DNA of 64,000 nt from Robiginitalea marina. Lineage in GTDB: Bacteria; Bacteroidota; Bacteroidia; Flavobacteriales; Flavobacteriaceae. The number at the start of each line of letters is the position of its first letter. Positions within the stretch are counted from its first letter, which is position 1. Made by a program: the position numbers and the translations under genes. A model generated the notes under the pieces. It ran no database searches. It saw nothing but the letters and a program-made list of their open reading frames with translations, and was not told the DNA's origin. The DNA lies in NCBI RefSeq assembly GCF_024006985.1, contig NZ_JAMXIB010000003.1:238650-302649 (forward strand), in the 5' to 3' direction. Positions 17,998 through 26,919 of this stretch are shown here, one piece after another.

Positions 17998-20787
17998 ATG
18001 AAATTCCTTATTCCTGCGTTTTTTCTGCTTGCAAGCGTCCAGTTGTGGGGACAGAAAAAAATCCTTGACCATACCGACTTCGACCTTTGGAACACCATTG
18101 AACAGGAAACCCTGTCTCCTGATGGCACCCATGTGATGTACAGCCTCGAGCGGGGCGAAGCGGACCGCTTTTTGTTCATCAAAAAGGCCGATGCCACCCC
18201 GGTATTGCAGTACGACCGGGCTCGGGACGGACGGTTTACCCACGATTCGAGGTATGCCGTATTTTCCATTAGCGCCTGGAAAGACAGTGTGCTGGCCATG
18301 AAGCGCAGGAAGGTTAAGAAAAAGGACCTCCCCCTGGACAGTTTGGGCATTTTTGATTTAGCTGACGGGCGGTTGGAACGGATCGGGCGCATAAAGTCCT
18401 TCAAAGTACCCGATAAATGGTCGGGGTTCATCGCCTGGCAATACGAACCCGAAAACGAAAAACCGGAGAAGGAGAAGGACACCACCCCCGGGAATACCCC
18501 CAAAAAGACCCGCAAGCCCGGCAAGGAAACCGGATATCCCCTGGTCGTGCGCGAACTGGCCACCGGCAGGCAGGATACCTTCCATTTTGTTACCGGGTAT
18601 ACCTTTGCCAAAAAGGGGAAACGGCTGGCCTTTTCCACCTCGGGGAATGCTCAGGAGCCCGATGCCGCCTTGCATGTGCTCGACCTTGAAAAAGACCGGC
18701 TGCTCACGGTACACCAGGGCCGTAAAGCCAGGTATTACCAGGTAGGCTGGAGCGACTCGGGGGAGCACCTGGGGTTCGTTACCGACGAGGATACCACCAA
18801 AGTGCAGTTGCGGCCCACCCGCCTGTATTACTGGAACGAAAAAATGGACCGGGCGGAAATCCTGGCCGGCCCGAAGGCCGACCCCAGGGGCCTGCAGCCA
18901 TCGCGTTACGCCGACCTGCATTTTTCCAAAGACGAATCCCGGATGTATTTTGGCCTTGCCCCGCCCCCGGTACTGAAAGACACGGCCCTGGCAGAAGAGG
19001 AAATCGTGAATGTAGAAGTGTGGACCTACGATGAGCCCCGCCTGTATACCGTACAGGAAATGCAGGTGAAGGCCGACACGACCAGGGCCTACACTTCTGT
19101 CTTCCATGTGTCTGACGGAAAAATACGGCAACTGGCCGACCCGGAGTATCCCGAGGTGGAACTGGGCGCCGAGGGGAACGCCCATTACGCCCTTTTGAGC
19201 ACCCAGGAACCTTACGCCTTGCAAAGCCAGTGGACGGGACTTCGCGCCCGCGATTACGCCCTGGTAGACCTCAGGGACGGGTCGCGTAAAAAAATCATCG
19301 AAGGGGTGGCCGGGCAGGTGGAGCTCAGCCCCGAAGGCAGCTATGTTTATGGATACCACCTGGCAGACAGCACCTGGTTCGCCTACCATATCGCGGACGA
19401 CCGGTATATAGAGCTTACCCGGGGCAGGGCGTTTTACGATGAGCTCCACGATTCCCCCAGCCATCCATGGCCCTATGGATTGGCCGGATGGACCAAAGGG
19501 GACCGCGGCCTGGTCCTCTACGACCGTTACGACCTCTGGCAATTCGACCCGAAAACCGGAAAGGGGGAGCGCCTGACGCGGGGGCGGGAAACCCGTACAC
19601 AATACCGGTATATCAAACAGGACCCGGAGGCGCGTGCCCTGGACCCAAAACAGGAATGGTTGCTCCGCACCTTCGGGGAGGACGACAAGGCCGGAGGTTT
19701 TGCTTCTTTAAACCCCGGGCGAAGCGCTGTGGCCCCACTCCTGAGCGGCCCGTATCACTTTGGGACCCCTGTCAGGGCCGAACAGGCCCCGGTACTGCTT
19801 TGGACCCGGGAATCGTTCCGCGAGTTCCCGGACCTTTGGGCAAGCGGCCCCGATTTTCAGCAACCCACCCGCATCAGCGTGGCCAACCCGCAGCAGGAGG
19901 CCTATGCATGGGGCAGCATCGAGCAGGTGAAATGGACTTCCCTGGACGGGATGGAACTTACCGGCCTATTGGTAAAACCCGAGGGGTTCGACCCCTCGCG
20001 CAAGTACCCCATGATCGTGAATTTTTACGAGAAAAGTTCCGAGGGCCTTTATCGCCACCGCGCCCCGGCCCCGGGGCGGTCTACCATCAATTACTCCTTT
20101 TATGCCAGCCGGGGCTACCTCATTTTCAACCCCGACATCCAATACCGCACCGGCTATCCCGGGGAGAGTGCCTACAATTGCGTGATCCCGGGGGTAACTT
20201 CCCTTATTGAAAAGGGCTTTGTGGACCCGGAACGGATCGGCCTGCAGGGTCACAGCTGGGGCGGCTACCAGATCGCCTACCTGGTGACCCGCTCCAACCT
20301 GTTCAGGGCCGCGGAGGCCGGGGCCCCGGTGCCCAATATGATCAGCGCCTACGGGGGGATCCGCTGGCAGACCGGCCTGAGCCGGCAGTTCCAGTACGAG
20401 CACACCCAGAGCCGGATCGGGGGTACCCCCTGGGAATTCCCGATGCGCTACCTCGAGAATTCGCCGATTTTTACCATGGATAAGGTAGAAACCCCGTTGC
20501 TGATTATGCACAACGATGCCGACGGACATGTGCCCTGGTACCAGGGCATCGAGATGTTCATGAGCCTGCGCCGGTTGGGGAAGCCGGCGTGGTTGCTGAA
20601 TTACAACGGAGAGCCCCACTGGCCCCTGAAGCGGCAGAACCGCGAGGACTTCAATATCCGTATGGCGCAGTTCTTCGACCATTACCTGAAAGGGGCCCCC
20701 TTGCCGGTTTGGATGCAACGCGGGGTCCCGGCCGTGGAAAAAGGGATCCGCCAGGGATATGAACTAACCGAACCTTCGGCAAATTAA
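17998..20787 (+). CDS. S9 family peptidase (prolyl oligopeptidase type), exported
   Basis: A 929-aa serine peptidase. The signal peptide is MKFLIPAFFLLASVQLWGQ. An irregular beta-propeller region fills roughly residues 25-640, with a charged low-complexity insert (EPENEKPEKEKDTTPG) near residue 150. The C-terminal alpha/beta-hydrolase domain has the nucleophile S753 in GHSWGGYQ, an Asp in HNDADGHVPW and a His in GEPHWP. Dipeptidyl/oligopeptidase activity in the periplasm is likely, feeding on peptides. It has its own promoter and is convergent with the small gene at 20798. Confidence 0.93.
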   Translation: MKFLIPAFFLLASVQLWGQKKILDHTDFDLWNTIEQETLSPDGTHVMYSLERGEADRFLFIKKADATPVLQYDRARDGRFTHDSRYAVFSISAWKDSVLAMKRRKVKKKDLPLDSLGIFDLADGRLERIGRIKSFKVPDKWSGFIAWQYEPENEKPEKEKDTTPGNTPKKTRKPGKETGYPLVVRELATGRQDTFHFVTGYTFAKKGKRLAFSTSGNAQEPDAALHVLDLEKDRLLTVHQGRKARYYQVGWSDSGEHLGFVTDEDTTKVQLRPTRLYYWNEKMDRAEILAGPKADPRGLQPSRYADLHFSKDESRMYFGLAPPPVLKDTALAEEEIVNVEVWTYDEPRLYTVQEMQVKADTTRAYTSVFHVSDGKIRQLADPEYPEVELGAEGNAHYALLSTQEPYALQSQWTGLRARDYALVDLRDGSRKKIIEGVAGQVELSPEGSYVYGYHLADSTWFAYHIADDRYIELTRGRAFYDELHDSPSHPWPYGLAGWTKGDRGLVLYDRYDLWQFDPKTGKGERLTRGRETRTQYRYIKQDPEARALDPKQEWLLRTFGEDDKAGGFASLNPGRSAVAPLLSGPYHFGTPVRAEQAPVLLWTRESFREFPDLWASGPDFQQPTRISVANPQQEAYAWGSIEQVKWTSLDGMELTGLLVKPEGFDPSRKYPMIVNFYEKSSEGLYRHRAPAPGRSTINYSFYASRGYLIFNPDIQYRTGYPGESAYNCVIPGVTSLIEKGFVDPERIGLQGHSWGGYQIAYLVTRSNLFRAAEAGAPVPNMISAYGGIRWQTGLSRQFQYEHTQSRIGGTPWEFPMRYLENSPIFTMDKVETPLLIMHNDADGHVPWYQGIEMFMSLRRLGKPAWLLNYNGEPHWPLKRQNREDFNIRMAQFFDHYLKGAPLPVWMQRGVPAVEKGIRQGYELTEPSAN

Positions 20788-20797
20788 AATAAGCAGG

Positions 20798-21226
20798 TCA
20801 GGCCTGTTCTGGTTGCTGCAACAGGCCCCGGGCCCATAGCAGGGCCGGGTCCATGGAGCGGTAGATGGCCGTGGGGCATCCCAGGAAGCGCGCTTCCAGG
20901 TGGGCCACCCGTTCGGTGAGGTCGTTGTAGACCACCCAGGCATACCCTGCCAGGAAAGGGACCAGTTTCAGCAGTTCCATATGCATGGTCGGGTCGAGGG
21001 AATAGGAGTTTTTCCGGTCGGAGATGTAGACGATCTTTTTATCTCGGTACAATTCCCAGGCATGGGACAGCAGGGGGAGGGTGTTGTCGAGGGTGACCTG
21101 CATGCCTTCGCGCACCTGCCCGATGACCACCTGCTCGTAGAAATGGAAGGTGCCTGTTTCCATTTCGAGGGTCTTCAGGAAGGATTGTTCGAAGCCCTGT
21201 ACGGTAATGCCCCCTTTGTTTACCAT
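20798..21226 (-). CDS. Conserved-looking hypothetical protein (142 aa)
   Basis: A soluble protein with no signal peptide or membrane segment, starting MVNKGGITVQGFEQSFLK. It has the alternating strand-helix pattern of a STAS/SpoIIAA-like fold: a strand with KKIVYISDRKNSYSLDP in the middle and a helix near VVYNDLTERVAHLEARFLG. That fold is a guess from pattern only. Similar proteins of about 140 aa occur in flavobacteria, often without annotation. It is transcribed towards the S9 peptidase gene, 10 nt away. Confidence 0.65.
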   Translation of the reverse strand: MVNKGGITVQGFEQSFLKTLEMETGTFHFYEQVVIGQVREGMQVTLDNTLPLLSHAWELYRDKKIVYISDRKNSYSLDPTMHMELLKLVPFLAGYAWVVYNDLTERVAHLEARFLGCPTAIYRSMDPALLWARGLLQQPEQA

Positions 21227-21291
21227 AATTGAAAAGTAAAAGATAAAACGCTGGGCGCCTCCTGTTCACGGGATATTATCGATGAAATGCA

Positions 21292-22011
21292 TCAAAAATC
21301 CTGCAGGATGTCAGTTCCGAGGAATTTGTCCTCAAGGTTGGTGTACCAGGACCTGTTTTTGGGAAGTAGCATGCCGCCCACCGGGTGTTCCCCTTCCAAC
21401 AGGATGTATTCCCCGTCGTTCAGGGCCTTGTCGTGGTAAAACTGGTAGGCTTCAAGGGCAAAGGTGTCAGGGTTAAAGTAGAAGTGCCAGAGGTCTTTCC
21501 CCACCTCCGGATCATATCGCACTTCCACTACCCAGTAGCTCTTTCCATGGAAGGTCACCCGCTGCGCTTCGGGGCTGAGGTGGGTCCCCGGGTCGCGGAG
21601 TTTCATGGGCAGGCCGTAGAGAAAAGAATAGTAATTTTTATACATCCGGGCCGCGTCGCAGGTAAGCCGGTGCTTATTGGCGATTTCTTCTGAAAACTGC
21701 GGCGTTCCGTTATATTGCAGGGAACAGCTGTCCCCTGCCAGTTCATAAACCTTCGCGACCTCGCCCCGGGTCATTTCGAGGCGAAAGCGGGAAGCGGGCT
21801 GGTCCATCCGGATCTTGCTGGTGCGCGGGGCTTCCCCGGGGGTTTCCAGCAGCACCGCAAAACTACCGCGGTACCTGCCCCAGACCCCGTTGGGATCGTG
21901 GTGGCGGATGCTTTTGCCGAGGATTTCCGAAGCCGGCAGCGACTGCGCCTCGCAGGGCAGAAATCCCAAACCCGTAAGGAGCACGATCAACAGGGGTTTG
22001 GGGAGTGCCAT
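21292..22011 (-). CDS. DUF6503 family exported protein
   Basis: A 239-aa protein with a signal peptide (LLIVLLTGLGFLPCEAQS) and the pattern of the DUF6503 family: ASEILGKSIRHHDPNGVW near the start of the mature chain, then several strands, HFYFNPDTFALEAYQFYHD and a C-terminal IL-rich end. The beta-sheet pattern resembles LolA-like lipoprotein carriers. Function is unknown. It is divergent from the Na/Pi symporter gene with only 85 nt between start codons, so the two may share control. Confidence 0.8.
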   Translation of the reverse strand: MALPKPLLIVLLTGLGFLPCEAQSLPASEILGKSIRHHDPNGVWGRYRGSFAVLLETPGEAPRTSKIRMDQPASRFRLEMTRGEVAKVYELAGDSCSLQYNGTPQFSEEIANKHRLTCDAARMYKNYYSFLYGLPMKLRDPGTHLSPEAQRVTFHGKSYWVVEVRYDPEVGKDLWHFYFNPDTFALEAYQFYHDKALNDGEYILLEGEHPVGGMLLPKNRSWYTNLEDKFLGTDILQDF

Positions 22012-22029
22012 GGGGGTCTTTTCGGAAAA

Positions 22030-22057
22030 TTTACAAAAATTTACGTTATCTTAACGT
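22030..22057. promoter_or_regulatory. Repeat/palindrome in the DUF6503-Na/Pi divergent promoter
   Basis: TTTAC occurs at 22030 and 22040, followed by TTAAC at 22051, giving 10-11 bp spacing. The second part also forms the palindrome ACGTTA-TCT-TAACGT (22043-22057). This is a plausible operator for a dimeric or tandem-binding regulator. Confidence 0.45.
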
Positions 22058-22096
22058 AGATTGAGAAGGAATTAAACCCACTCATGAGGCGCGCTT

Positions 22097-23884
22097 ATGG
22101 AATACGGAATAGGGGATATCCTGCAACTGATCGGGGCTTTGGGCCTCTTCCTTTTTGGGATGAAGGTCATGAGCGATGCCCTTATGGAACTGGCCGGAGA
22201 CCGGATGCGTGCGATCCTGGCCACAATGACTTCCAGCCGCCCGAGGGGCATCCTCACGGGGTTCCTGATTACCTCCGTGATCCAATCGTCTTCAGCCACC
22301 ACCCTCATGGTGGTAAGCTTTTCAAATGCTTCCCTGCTCACCCTCACCGGGGCCATCAGCGTCATCATGGGGGCCAATATAGGCACCACGGTCACGGCGT
22401 GGCTTATCGCCATGCTGGGGTTCAAGGTGAGCATGAGCGCGGTGGCCCTCCCCGTGGTGGGCCTGGGGGCCATCCTCATGTTTTTGAAGAAGAAATCGTG
22501 GAAGCAGTGGGGAGGGTTTATTATCGGTTTTGGCCTGCTGTTCCTGGGGATTGAATTCCTGAAGGAGGCCCTTCCCGACATCGAGCAAAACCCGCAGGCC
22601 CTGGCCTTCCTCACGGAATATACCTCGCATGGATTTGCCTCGGTCCTGCTTTTTTTGCTGGCGGGCACCCTGCTCACCGTGCTCATGCAGTCATCAAGCG
22701 CCACCATGGCCGTCACCCTGCTGATGACAGCCAAGGGGTGGATCCCCTTTGAAATGGCTGCAGCTATGGTCCTTGGAGAGAATATCGGGACCACGATCAC
22801 AGCAAACCTCGCAGCCTTTGTGGGGAATTTCAGGGCCAGGCGCACTGCGATGGCCCACCTGATCTTTAACCTGTTTGGGGTGGTCTGGATGCTGGCCGCT
22901 TTTTATCCGTTCCTGCAGGGGATTGCCTGGCTGGAAGGAAAACTGGGGTCTCCTTCCCCGTATGCCGTTGCTGCAGCGGCCCCCGTGGGCATTTCCCTTT
23001 TTCATACGGCTTTCAACCTGGCCAATACCCTCATAATGGTCTGGTTCGTCAGGCCGATGGCCCGCCTGGTTTCGTGGATATTCCCCGAGAAGGCCGTCCC
23101 GGAGCGGCCAATAGAGGAACCCAAGTACCTGAGGGAAGAAGCCCTGAAGTATCCGGAGACCGCCCTGGCAGCCCTGGAGCAGGAGTCGCGCCACCTTTTT
23201 GAACATGCGGTCGTGGAAATTGTGGCGCACGCCCTGAACATGCACCGCAAGGATATTTTTTCGCCTTTGGAAGTCAAGAAAGTGGTCCGGGGGTCAAGGG
23301 AAGACCTGGGGGCCGACGTAAGGGAACTGTACCTCTCCAAGGTGAAGCGGATTTACAGCGAGATCATTGCCTATGCCGTTCACGCCCAGAGCGACCTCCC
23401 CCTTTCGGAGGCGCAGCACGGGAGGGTTTCGGAATTGAAACTGGCCAACCGGAAAATGGTGGAAGTGATCAAGGAATCGAACGAACTGCACCGGAATGTC
23501 ACCTATTACCTGAAAAACCCACACCCGGAAATGCTACGCCAATATGACCGGATTCGCAAAAAAATGGTAAAGGTGTTGCGCGCCATTGCAGGCTATCCCT
23601 CAAAAGGGGAAGAGGCTTCTTATGCGAACACCCTTGAAACCCTCTCCCGGGAGGCTACAGGAGACATCGAGGTGGGGAACCGGGAAATTGACCAGTTGAT
23701 ACGCTCAAACGAGATTACCCCGGAAATGGCATCCTCCCTGGTCAACGACCACGACCATCTCGGGGATATGGTACAGAACCTCATCCTTATCGCCAGGGTG
23801 CTCTATGTAAACGGGAGCCTGGCAGGCGCCCCGGGAAGGCCGGAACCCCTATCCGGGTCCGGTGCCGCCAGGGAGAACCCATAG
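22097..23884 (+). CDS. Na/Pi cotransporter family protein with PhoU-like tail
   Basis: A 595-aa membrane protein of the type II Na-phosphate symporter family. Two inverted transport repeats each carry the signature QSSSAT: IQSSSATTLMVVSFSNAS and MQSSSATMAVTLL, each followed by a GANIGTT or GENIGTT helix. The last 240 residues form a soluble helical PhoU-like domain, common in bacterial members and linked to control of phosphate flux. It probably imports phosphate with sodium, though some homologues work as exporters. Nearby is a PiT transporter, so phosphate handling is clustered here. Confidence 0.93.
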   Translation: MEYGIGDILQLIGALGLFLFGMKVMSDALMELAGDRMRAILATMTSSRPRGILTGFLITSVIQSSSATTLMVVSFSNASLLTLTGAISVIMGANIGTTVTAWLIAMLGFKVSMSAVALPVVGLGAILMFLKKKSWKQWGGFIIGFGLLFLGIEFLKEALPDIEQNPQALAFLTEYTSHGFASVLLFLLAGTLLTVLMQSSSATMAVTLLMTAKGWIPFEMAAAMVLGENIGTTITANLAAFVGNFRARRTAMAHLIFNLFGVVWMLAAFYPFLQGIAWLEGKLGSPSPYAVAAAAPVGISLFHTAFNLANTLIMVWFVRPMARLVSWIFPEKAVPERPIEEPKYLREEALKYPETALAALEQESRHLFEHAVVEIVAHALNMHRKDIFSPLEVKKVVRGSREDLGADVRELYLSKVKRIYSEIIAYAVHAQSDLPLSEAQHGRVSELKLANRKMVEVIKESNELHRNVTYYLKNPHPEMLRQYDRIRKKMVKVLRAIAGYPSKGEEASYANTLETLSREATGDIEVGNREIDQLIRSNEITPEMASSLVNDHDHLGDMVQNLILIARVLYVNGSLAGAPGRPEPLSGSGAARENP

Positions 23885-23970
23885 CCTGCCGCCCGGGAAA
23901 ATTAAATCTTGCCTATTAAAGTTGCCGGGAATAAATATTATAAAAAGTTGTATTACAGTTAAATACGTGG

Positions 23971-24024
23971 TTAATGTAAAATTAATGTAAACAAAAAGTA
24001 AGCAAAAAGTATATTGAATGTAAA
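23971..24024 (+). promoter_or_regulatory. Helically phased direct repeats upstream of the YwqK-like gene
   Basis: The core AATGTAAA occurs at 23973, 23984 and 24017, with spacings of 11 and 33 bp, so all copies face the same side of the helix. The first two extend to TTAATGTAAA. Tandem 11-bp repeats are the typical target of OmpR/PhoB-class response regulators. The third copy lies at about -33 of the promoter box at 24032. Confidence 0.5.
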
Positions 24025-24031
24025 ATATATG

Positions 24032-24039
24032 TATATTTG
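24032..24039 (+). promoter_or_regulatory. -7 box of the YwqK-like gene
   Basis: TATATTTG matches TAnnTTTG exactly, 40 nt before the ATG at 24080. A TTG at 24014 is 15 nt upstream, somewhat short for a -33 element, which could fit an activator-dependent promoter. Confidence 0.6.
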
Positions 24040-24079
24040 TTACGTTAAGGTTAAGTACAAACAATTAAACCACAGGGAT

Positions 24080-24433
24080 ATGAAAACGATTTTGAGCATA
24101 GTGATGGGCTTATGTGGTGCACTTTATATGCAGGCACAGGGGGCCACCCCGGTATACGAGAAAGACGGGGAAATGGTAAAGGCGACCTTTTTTCACGAAA
24201 ATGGGAATATAGCCCAGCAAGGGTATTTTTTGGATGACAAACTCCATGGAGACTGGGTGATGTATGATGTCGCCGGGAAAAAAGTAGCTGCCGGCCAGTA
24301 CCGGTTTGGCGTAAAAACCGGGAAATGGTTTTTCTGGACTCAGGAAGACCTTCAGGAGGTGGATTACAACGACAACCAGATCGTAAGCGTGGTTCGATGG
24401 AACAATGGTCGTTCGGTGGCCATAAACAAGTAA
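24080..24433 (+). CDS. YwqK/MORN-like repeat protein, exported
   Basis: A 117-aa secreted protein with signal peptide MKTILSIVMGLCGALYMQAQ. The mature part has short beta-hairpin repeats of MORN/YwqK type: FFHENGNIAQQGYFLDDKLHG, then YDVAGKKVAAGQYRFGVKTGKW. Such repeats are often auto-annotated as an antitoxin, which is probably wrong for most Bacteroidota copies. The ATG at 24080 is chosen because it gives the signal peptide; longer frames start in the promoter. Its upstream region has phased repeats and it ends at a bidirectional terminator. Confidence 0.8.
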   Translation: MKTILSIVMGLCGALYMQAQGATPVYEKDGEMVKATFFHENGNIAQQGYFLDDKLHGDWVMYDVAGKKVAAGQYRFGVKTGKWFFWTQEDLQEVDYNDNQIVSVVRWNNGRSVAINK

Positions 24434-24454
24434 AGACCCCTTTAATAAATAAGG

Positions 24455-24484
24455 AAAGGCCCGCAATCCTGCGGGCCTTTTTTT
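24455..24484. terminator. Bidirectional terminator between the YwqK-like gene and the PiT gene
   Basis: A perfect 11-bp stem (24455-24465 with 24470-24480, loop ATCC) is followed by seven T residues on the plus strand. It also follows the PiT stop on the minus strand, with a weaker T-rich tail. Confidence 0.9.
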
Positions 24485-24487
24485 CAT

Positions 24488-26746
24488 TTAGAAATCTACC
24501 TTGACCTTGTTTGCGTGGAGGTCGTAGAGCTCCAGCAGGCGGAAGGTGGCCTCCAGCAAATCGCGCGTTTCCTGCAGGAGGTTGAAATACAAGGCTGTGT
24601 TTTTCGGGCTGTTTTCGGTCTCCCGGGTCCGCTTGATCTGCAATCGGATCTTGTCGTCGACCTGTTTCAGCAGGGCCTCCTGTTTCACCAGGGTAGTGTT
24701 TAGGTCGGAGAAACGCCCTTTTTCAAAGAGTTTTTCCACCCCTTCAAAGAATGCTGAAACGAACTTGTCTGTTTCTTTAAGGTCTTTCAGCTGGCTGAAC
24801 CGCAGCTTTCGGTGGTTGTTGTTTACGTGTTTGAAGGCGGCGTTGGAAATGTGTTCCAGGGATTGGGTGATGTCCTGCAGGTGCCTTAGCACCTGGAGGT
24901 AGAAATCGGTGGTCCCGTCACTCCCCTCATCGAGGTTTTTGATGAAGTAGAAAATGTTCTCCCGCAGGCTTTCAACTTCCTTATCGAGCTTTCGGATGCC
25001 TTTCGTACTTTTCTTCAGGAGGTTCAGGTCGTGTTTTACCAGGCCTTCTGTACTTGAGGAGTAGATTTTGTTGACGCGGCCTATGGCGTGCGCAATATTC
25101 TGGGAGCTTTCGGAGATTACGCCCTTGATGTTCCGGCTCTCGGCCTTGCGCAACTTAAACTCCTCGATCAGGTTTTTGCTGCGCTTTTTGTGGTTGATAT
25201 AGTTGCGGACCAGGATAAAGACTGAGAAAACGAAGAGCAACCCTATGGCCCAGAGGCCACCCAGGTGGATGATATACGCCACCAGTGCCGCTCCAACAAA
25301 TGCGCTGATGGCCGTAAAAAACCACCCCCCGATAACATTGAGCACCCCTGCCACCCGGTAGACCGCACTGTCGGAACCCCAGGCCCGGTCTGCCAGGGAG
25401 GTCCCCATGGCTACCATAAAAGTCACATAGGTGGTGGAGAGGGGCAGCTTCATGGAGGTGGCAATGGAAATCAGCACGCTGGCCACCATCAGGTTTACGG
25501 AAGCCCTTACCATGTCGAAGGCTGGCCGGTCTTTGGAGGTGATTCGGGAAGTATAGGTGCTGGTCCGTTCAAACCGACGCCCAATGGCTTCCTGTATATG
25601 CTTCGGCGGGATAACGGAGAGGTTCTCTATCGCGAGCACGCTTAGCCGTACAATCTGTCGCGAGAGGAAGTTGGGCTGGAAGCGCTCTTCCCCTTCCCCT
25701 TCCCGGGCCAGGTTGATTTCCGTTTCGGTGACAAAGAGGGCTTTGGTCGAAAGCCACAGGGTCAGGATCATCACCACCCCTGAAAACAGCAGCAGCAGGG
25801 TCGGCGTTTGTACGGCGGCCGCCAGGCCCTCCATGGAATAACTTGCTGCATCGACCCCTGAAGCCTGCCAGTCCTGGTACGACTGCAGGGCCGCGATGGG
25901 GACCCCTATGAAATTTACCAGGTCATTCCCTGCAAAGGCCATGGCCAGGGCAAAGGTGCCGAAAATGATAACGAGTTTGTAAATATTTAATTTAAATACC
26001 CTCTGGAAAAGGCTTGAAAAGACCGTCCACAAAACTACGTTCGCCAAAAGGAACACAAAGGGTTGCTCGTTGACAAACCCCAACAGCGACCCATTGAACA
26101 GGGCCGCACTCTGCAGGCCTTTGATCAGGATAAAGTAGATGATCGCGGTAATGGCCAACCCTCCGAAAAGGGAGGCCTTCCAGGAGGATTTTTTATGGAA
26201 ATCGAAGGTGAGGAACAACCGGGCCAGGAACTGCACAATGGATCCTATGGTAAAGGCTATGGCCACGGAGAGGAGGATACCCACAATGATTTCGGTGGCC
26301 TTTTCCGTGTTGATATAGGTGGCTATGTCCACCAGACTTTCACCGGTTTTGGAAATCTTGACCAGGGTAATGGCCACGGCGGCACCGAGGAGCTCGAAAA
26401 CAATGGATACCGTGGTGGAAGTCGGCATCCCGAGGGTATTGAAAAAGTCGAGGATCAGCACGTCGGTGATCATCACCGCCATAAAGATGATCATGATTTC
26501 GGAGAAGTAAAATTCCCCGGGGTTAAAGATCCCCTTCCTCGCGACTTCCATCATGCCGCTCGAGGAGATCGCCCCCAGGGCAATGCCAATGCTGGCCACC
26601 ACCAGGATGGTCCTGAAGGGGATGGCTTTGGAGCCAAGGGCTGAATTGAGGAAGTTAACAGCGTCGTTGCTGACCCCGACCACCAGGTCGGAAATGGCGA
26701 GTACGCCAAGGGCAACGATCATGAACAGGTAAAGGTTATCTCCCAT
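24488..26746 (-). CDS. Inorganic phosphate transporter, PiT family
   Basis: A 752-aa phosphate permease, far longer than the roughly 500 aa of E. coli PitA. The two PHO4 signature halves are visible: VGVSNDAVNFLNSALGSKA near the N-terminus and FAGNDLVNFIGVPIAAL in the middle, plus KLPLSTTYVTFMVAMGTS. After the last membrane helices (about residue 520) comes a 230-residue soluble helical region that resembles a PhoU domain fused to the carrier. It sits downstream of a TonB receptor gene but after a terminator, and an almost symmetric element at 26770-26793 lies just before its start. Confidence 0.93.
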   Translation of the reverse strand: MGDNLYLFMIVALGVLAISDLVVGVSNDAVNFLNSALGSKAIPFRTILVVASIGIALGAISSSGMMEVARKGIFNPGEFYFSEIMIIFMAVMITDVLILDFFNTLGMPTSTTVSIVFELLGAAVAITLVKISKTGESLVDIATYINTEKATEIIVGILLSVAIAFTIGSIVQFLARLFLTFDFHKKSSWKASLFGGLAITAIIYFILIKGLQSAALFNGSLLGFVNEQPFVFLLANVVLWTVFSSLFQRVFKLNIYKLVIIFGTFALAMAFAGNDLVNFIGVPIAALQSYQDWQASGVDAASYSMEGLAAAVQTPTLLLLFSGVVMILTLWLSTKALFVTETEINLAREGEGEERFQPNFLSRQIVRLSVLAIENLSVIPPKHIQEAIGRRFERTSTYTSRITSKDRPAFDMVRASVNLMVASVLISIATSMKLPLSTTYVTFMVAMGTSLADRAWGSDSAVYRVAGVLNVIGGWFFTAISAFVGAALVAYIIHLGGLWAIGLLFVFSVFILVRNYINHKKRSKNLIEEFKLRKAESRNIKGVISESSQNIAHAIGRVNKIYSSSTEGLVKHDLNLLKKSTKGIRKLDKEVESLRENIFYFIKNLDEGSDGTTDFYLQVLRHLQDITQSLEHISNAAFKHVNNNHRKLRFSQLKDLKETDKFVSAFFEGVEKLFEKGRFSDLNTTLVKQEALLKQVDDKIRLQIKRTRETENSPKNTALYFNLLQETRDLLEATFRLLELYDLHANKVKVDF

Positions 26747-26769
26747 CGGGTTAAATATTCACAAAATTC

Positions 26770-26793
26770 AACTTATCTGCCTACAGATAAGTT
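26770..26793. promoter_or_regulatory. Perfect 9-bp palindrome upstream of the PiT gene
   Basis: AACTTATCT-GCCTAC-AGATAAGTT (arms 26770-26778 and 26785-26793) lies 23 nt before the PiT start. It could be a dimer operator or a hairpin in the 5' leader. No T-run follows on the minus strand within a few bases, so a terminator is unlikely. Confidence 0.5.
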
Positions 26794-26849
26794 AAATTAA
26801 AGTTATGAAATAAGACTTTCAGGCCTGGAAGGAAATCCCTTTTGGCCCC

Positions 26850-26885
26850 AAAAAAAAGGTTCCACCTGAAGTCAAAGGTGGAACC
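26850..26885 (-). terminator. Terminator after the TonB receptor gene at 26920
   Basis: A perfect 10-bp stem (26858-26867 with 26876-26885, loop of 8) is followed on the minus strand by eight T residues. It lies 35 nt after the receptor stop codon. Confidence 0.92.
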
Positions 26886-26919
26886 ATAACCTGGCCGGGG
26901 AATCCTCCCTGCCTTTTGG

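Noticed and set aside
24080..24433. Toxin-antitoxin system at the YwqK-like gene
   Set aside because: No toxin gene is adjacent and the protein has a signal peptide, so the antitoxin label is not credible.
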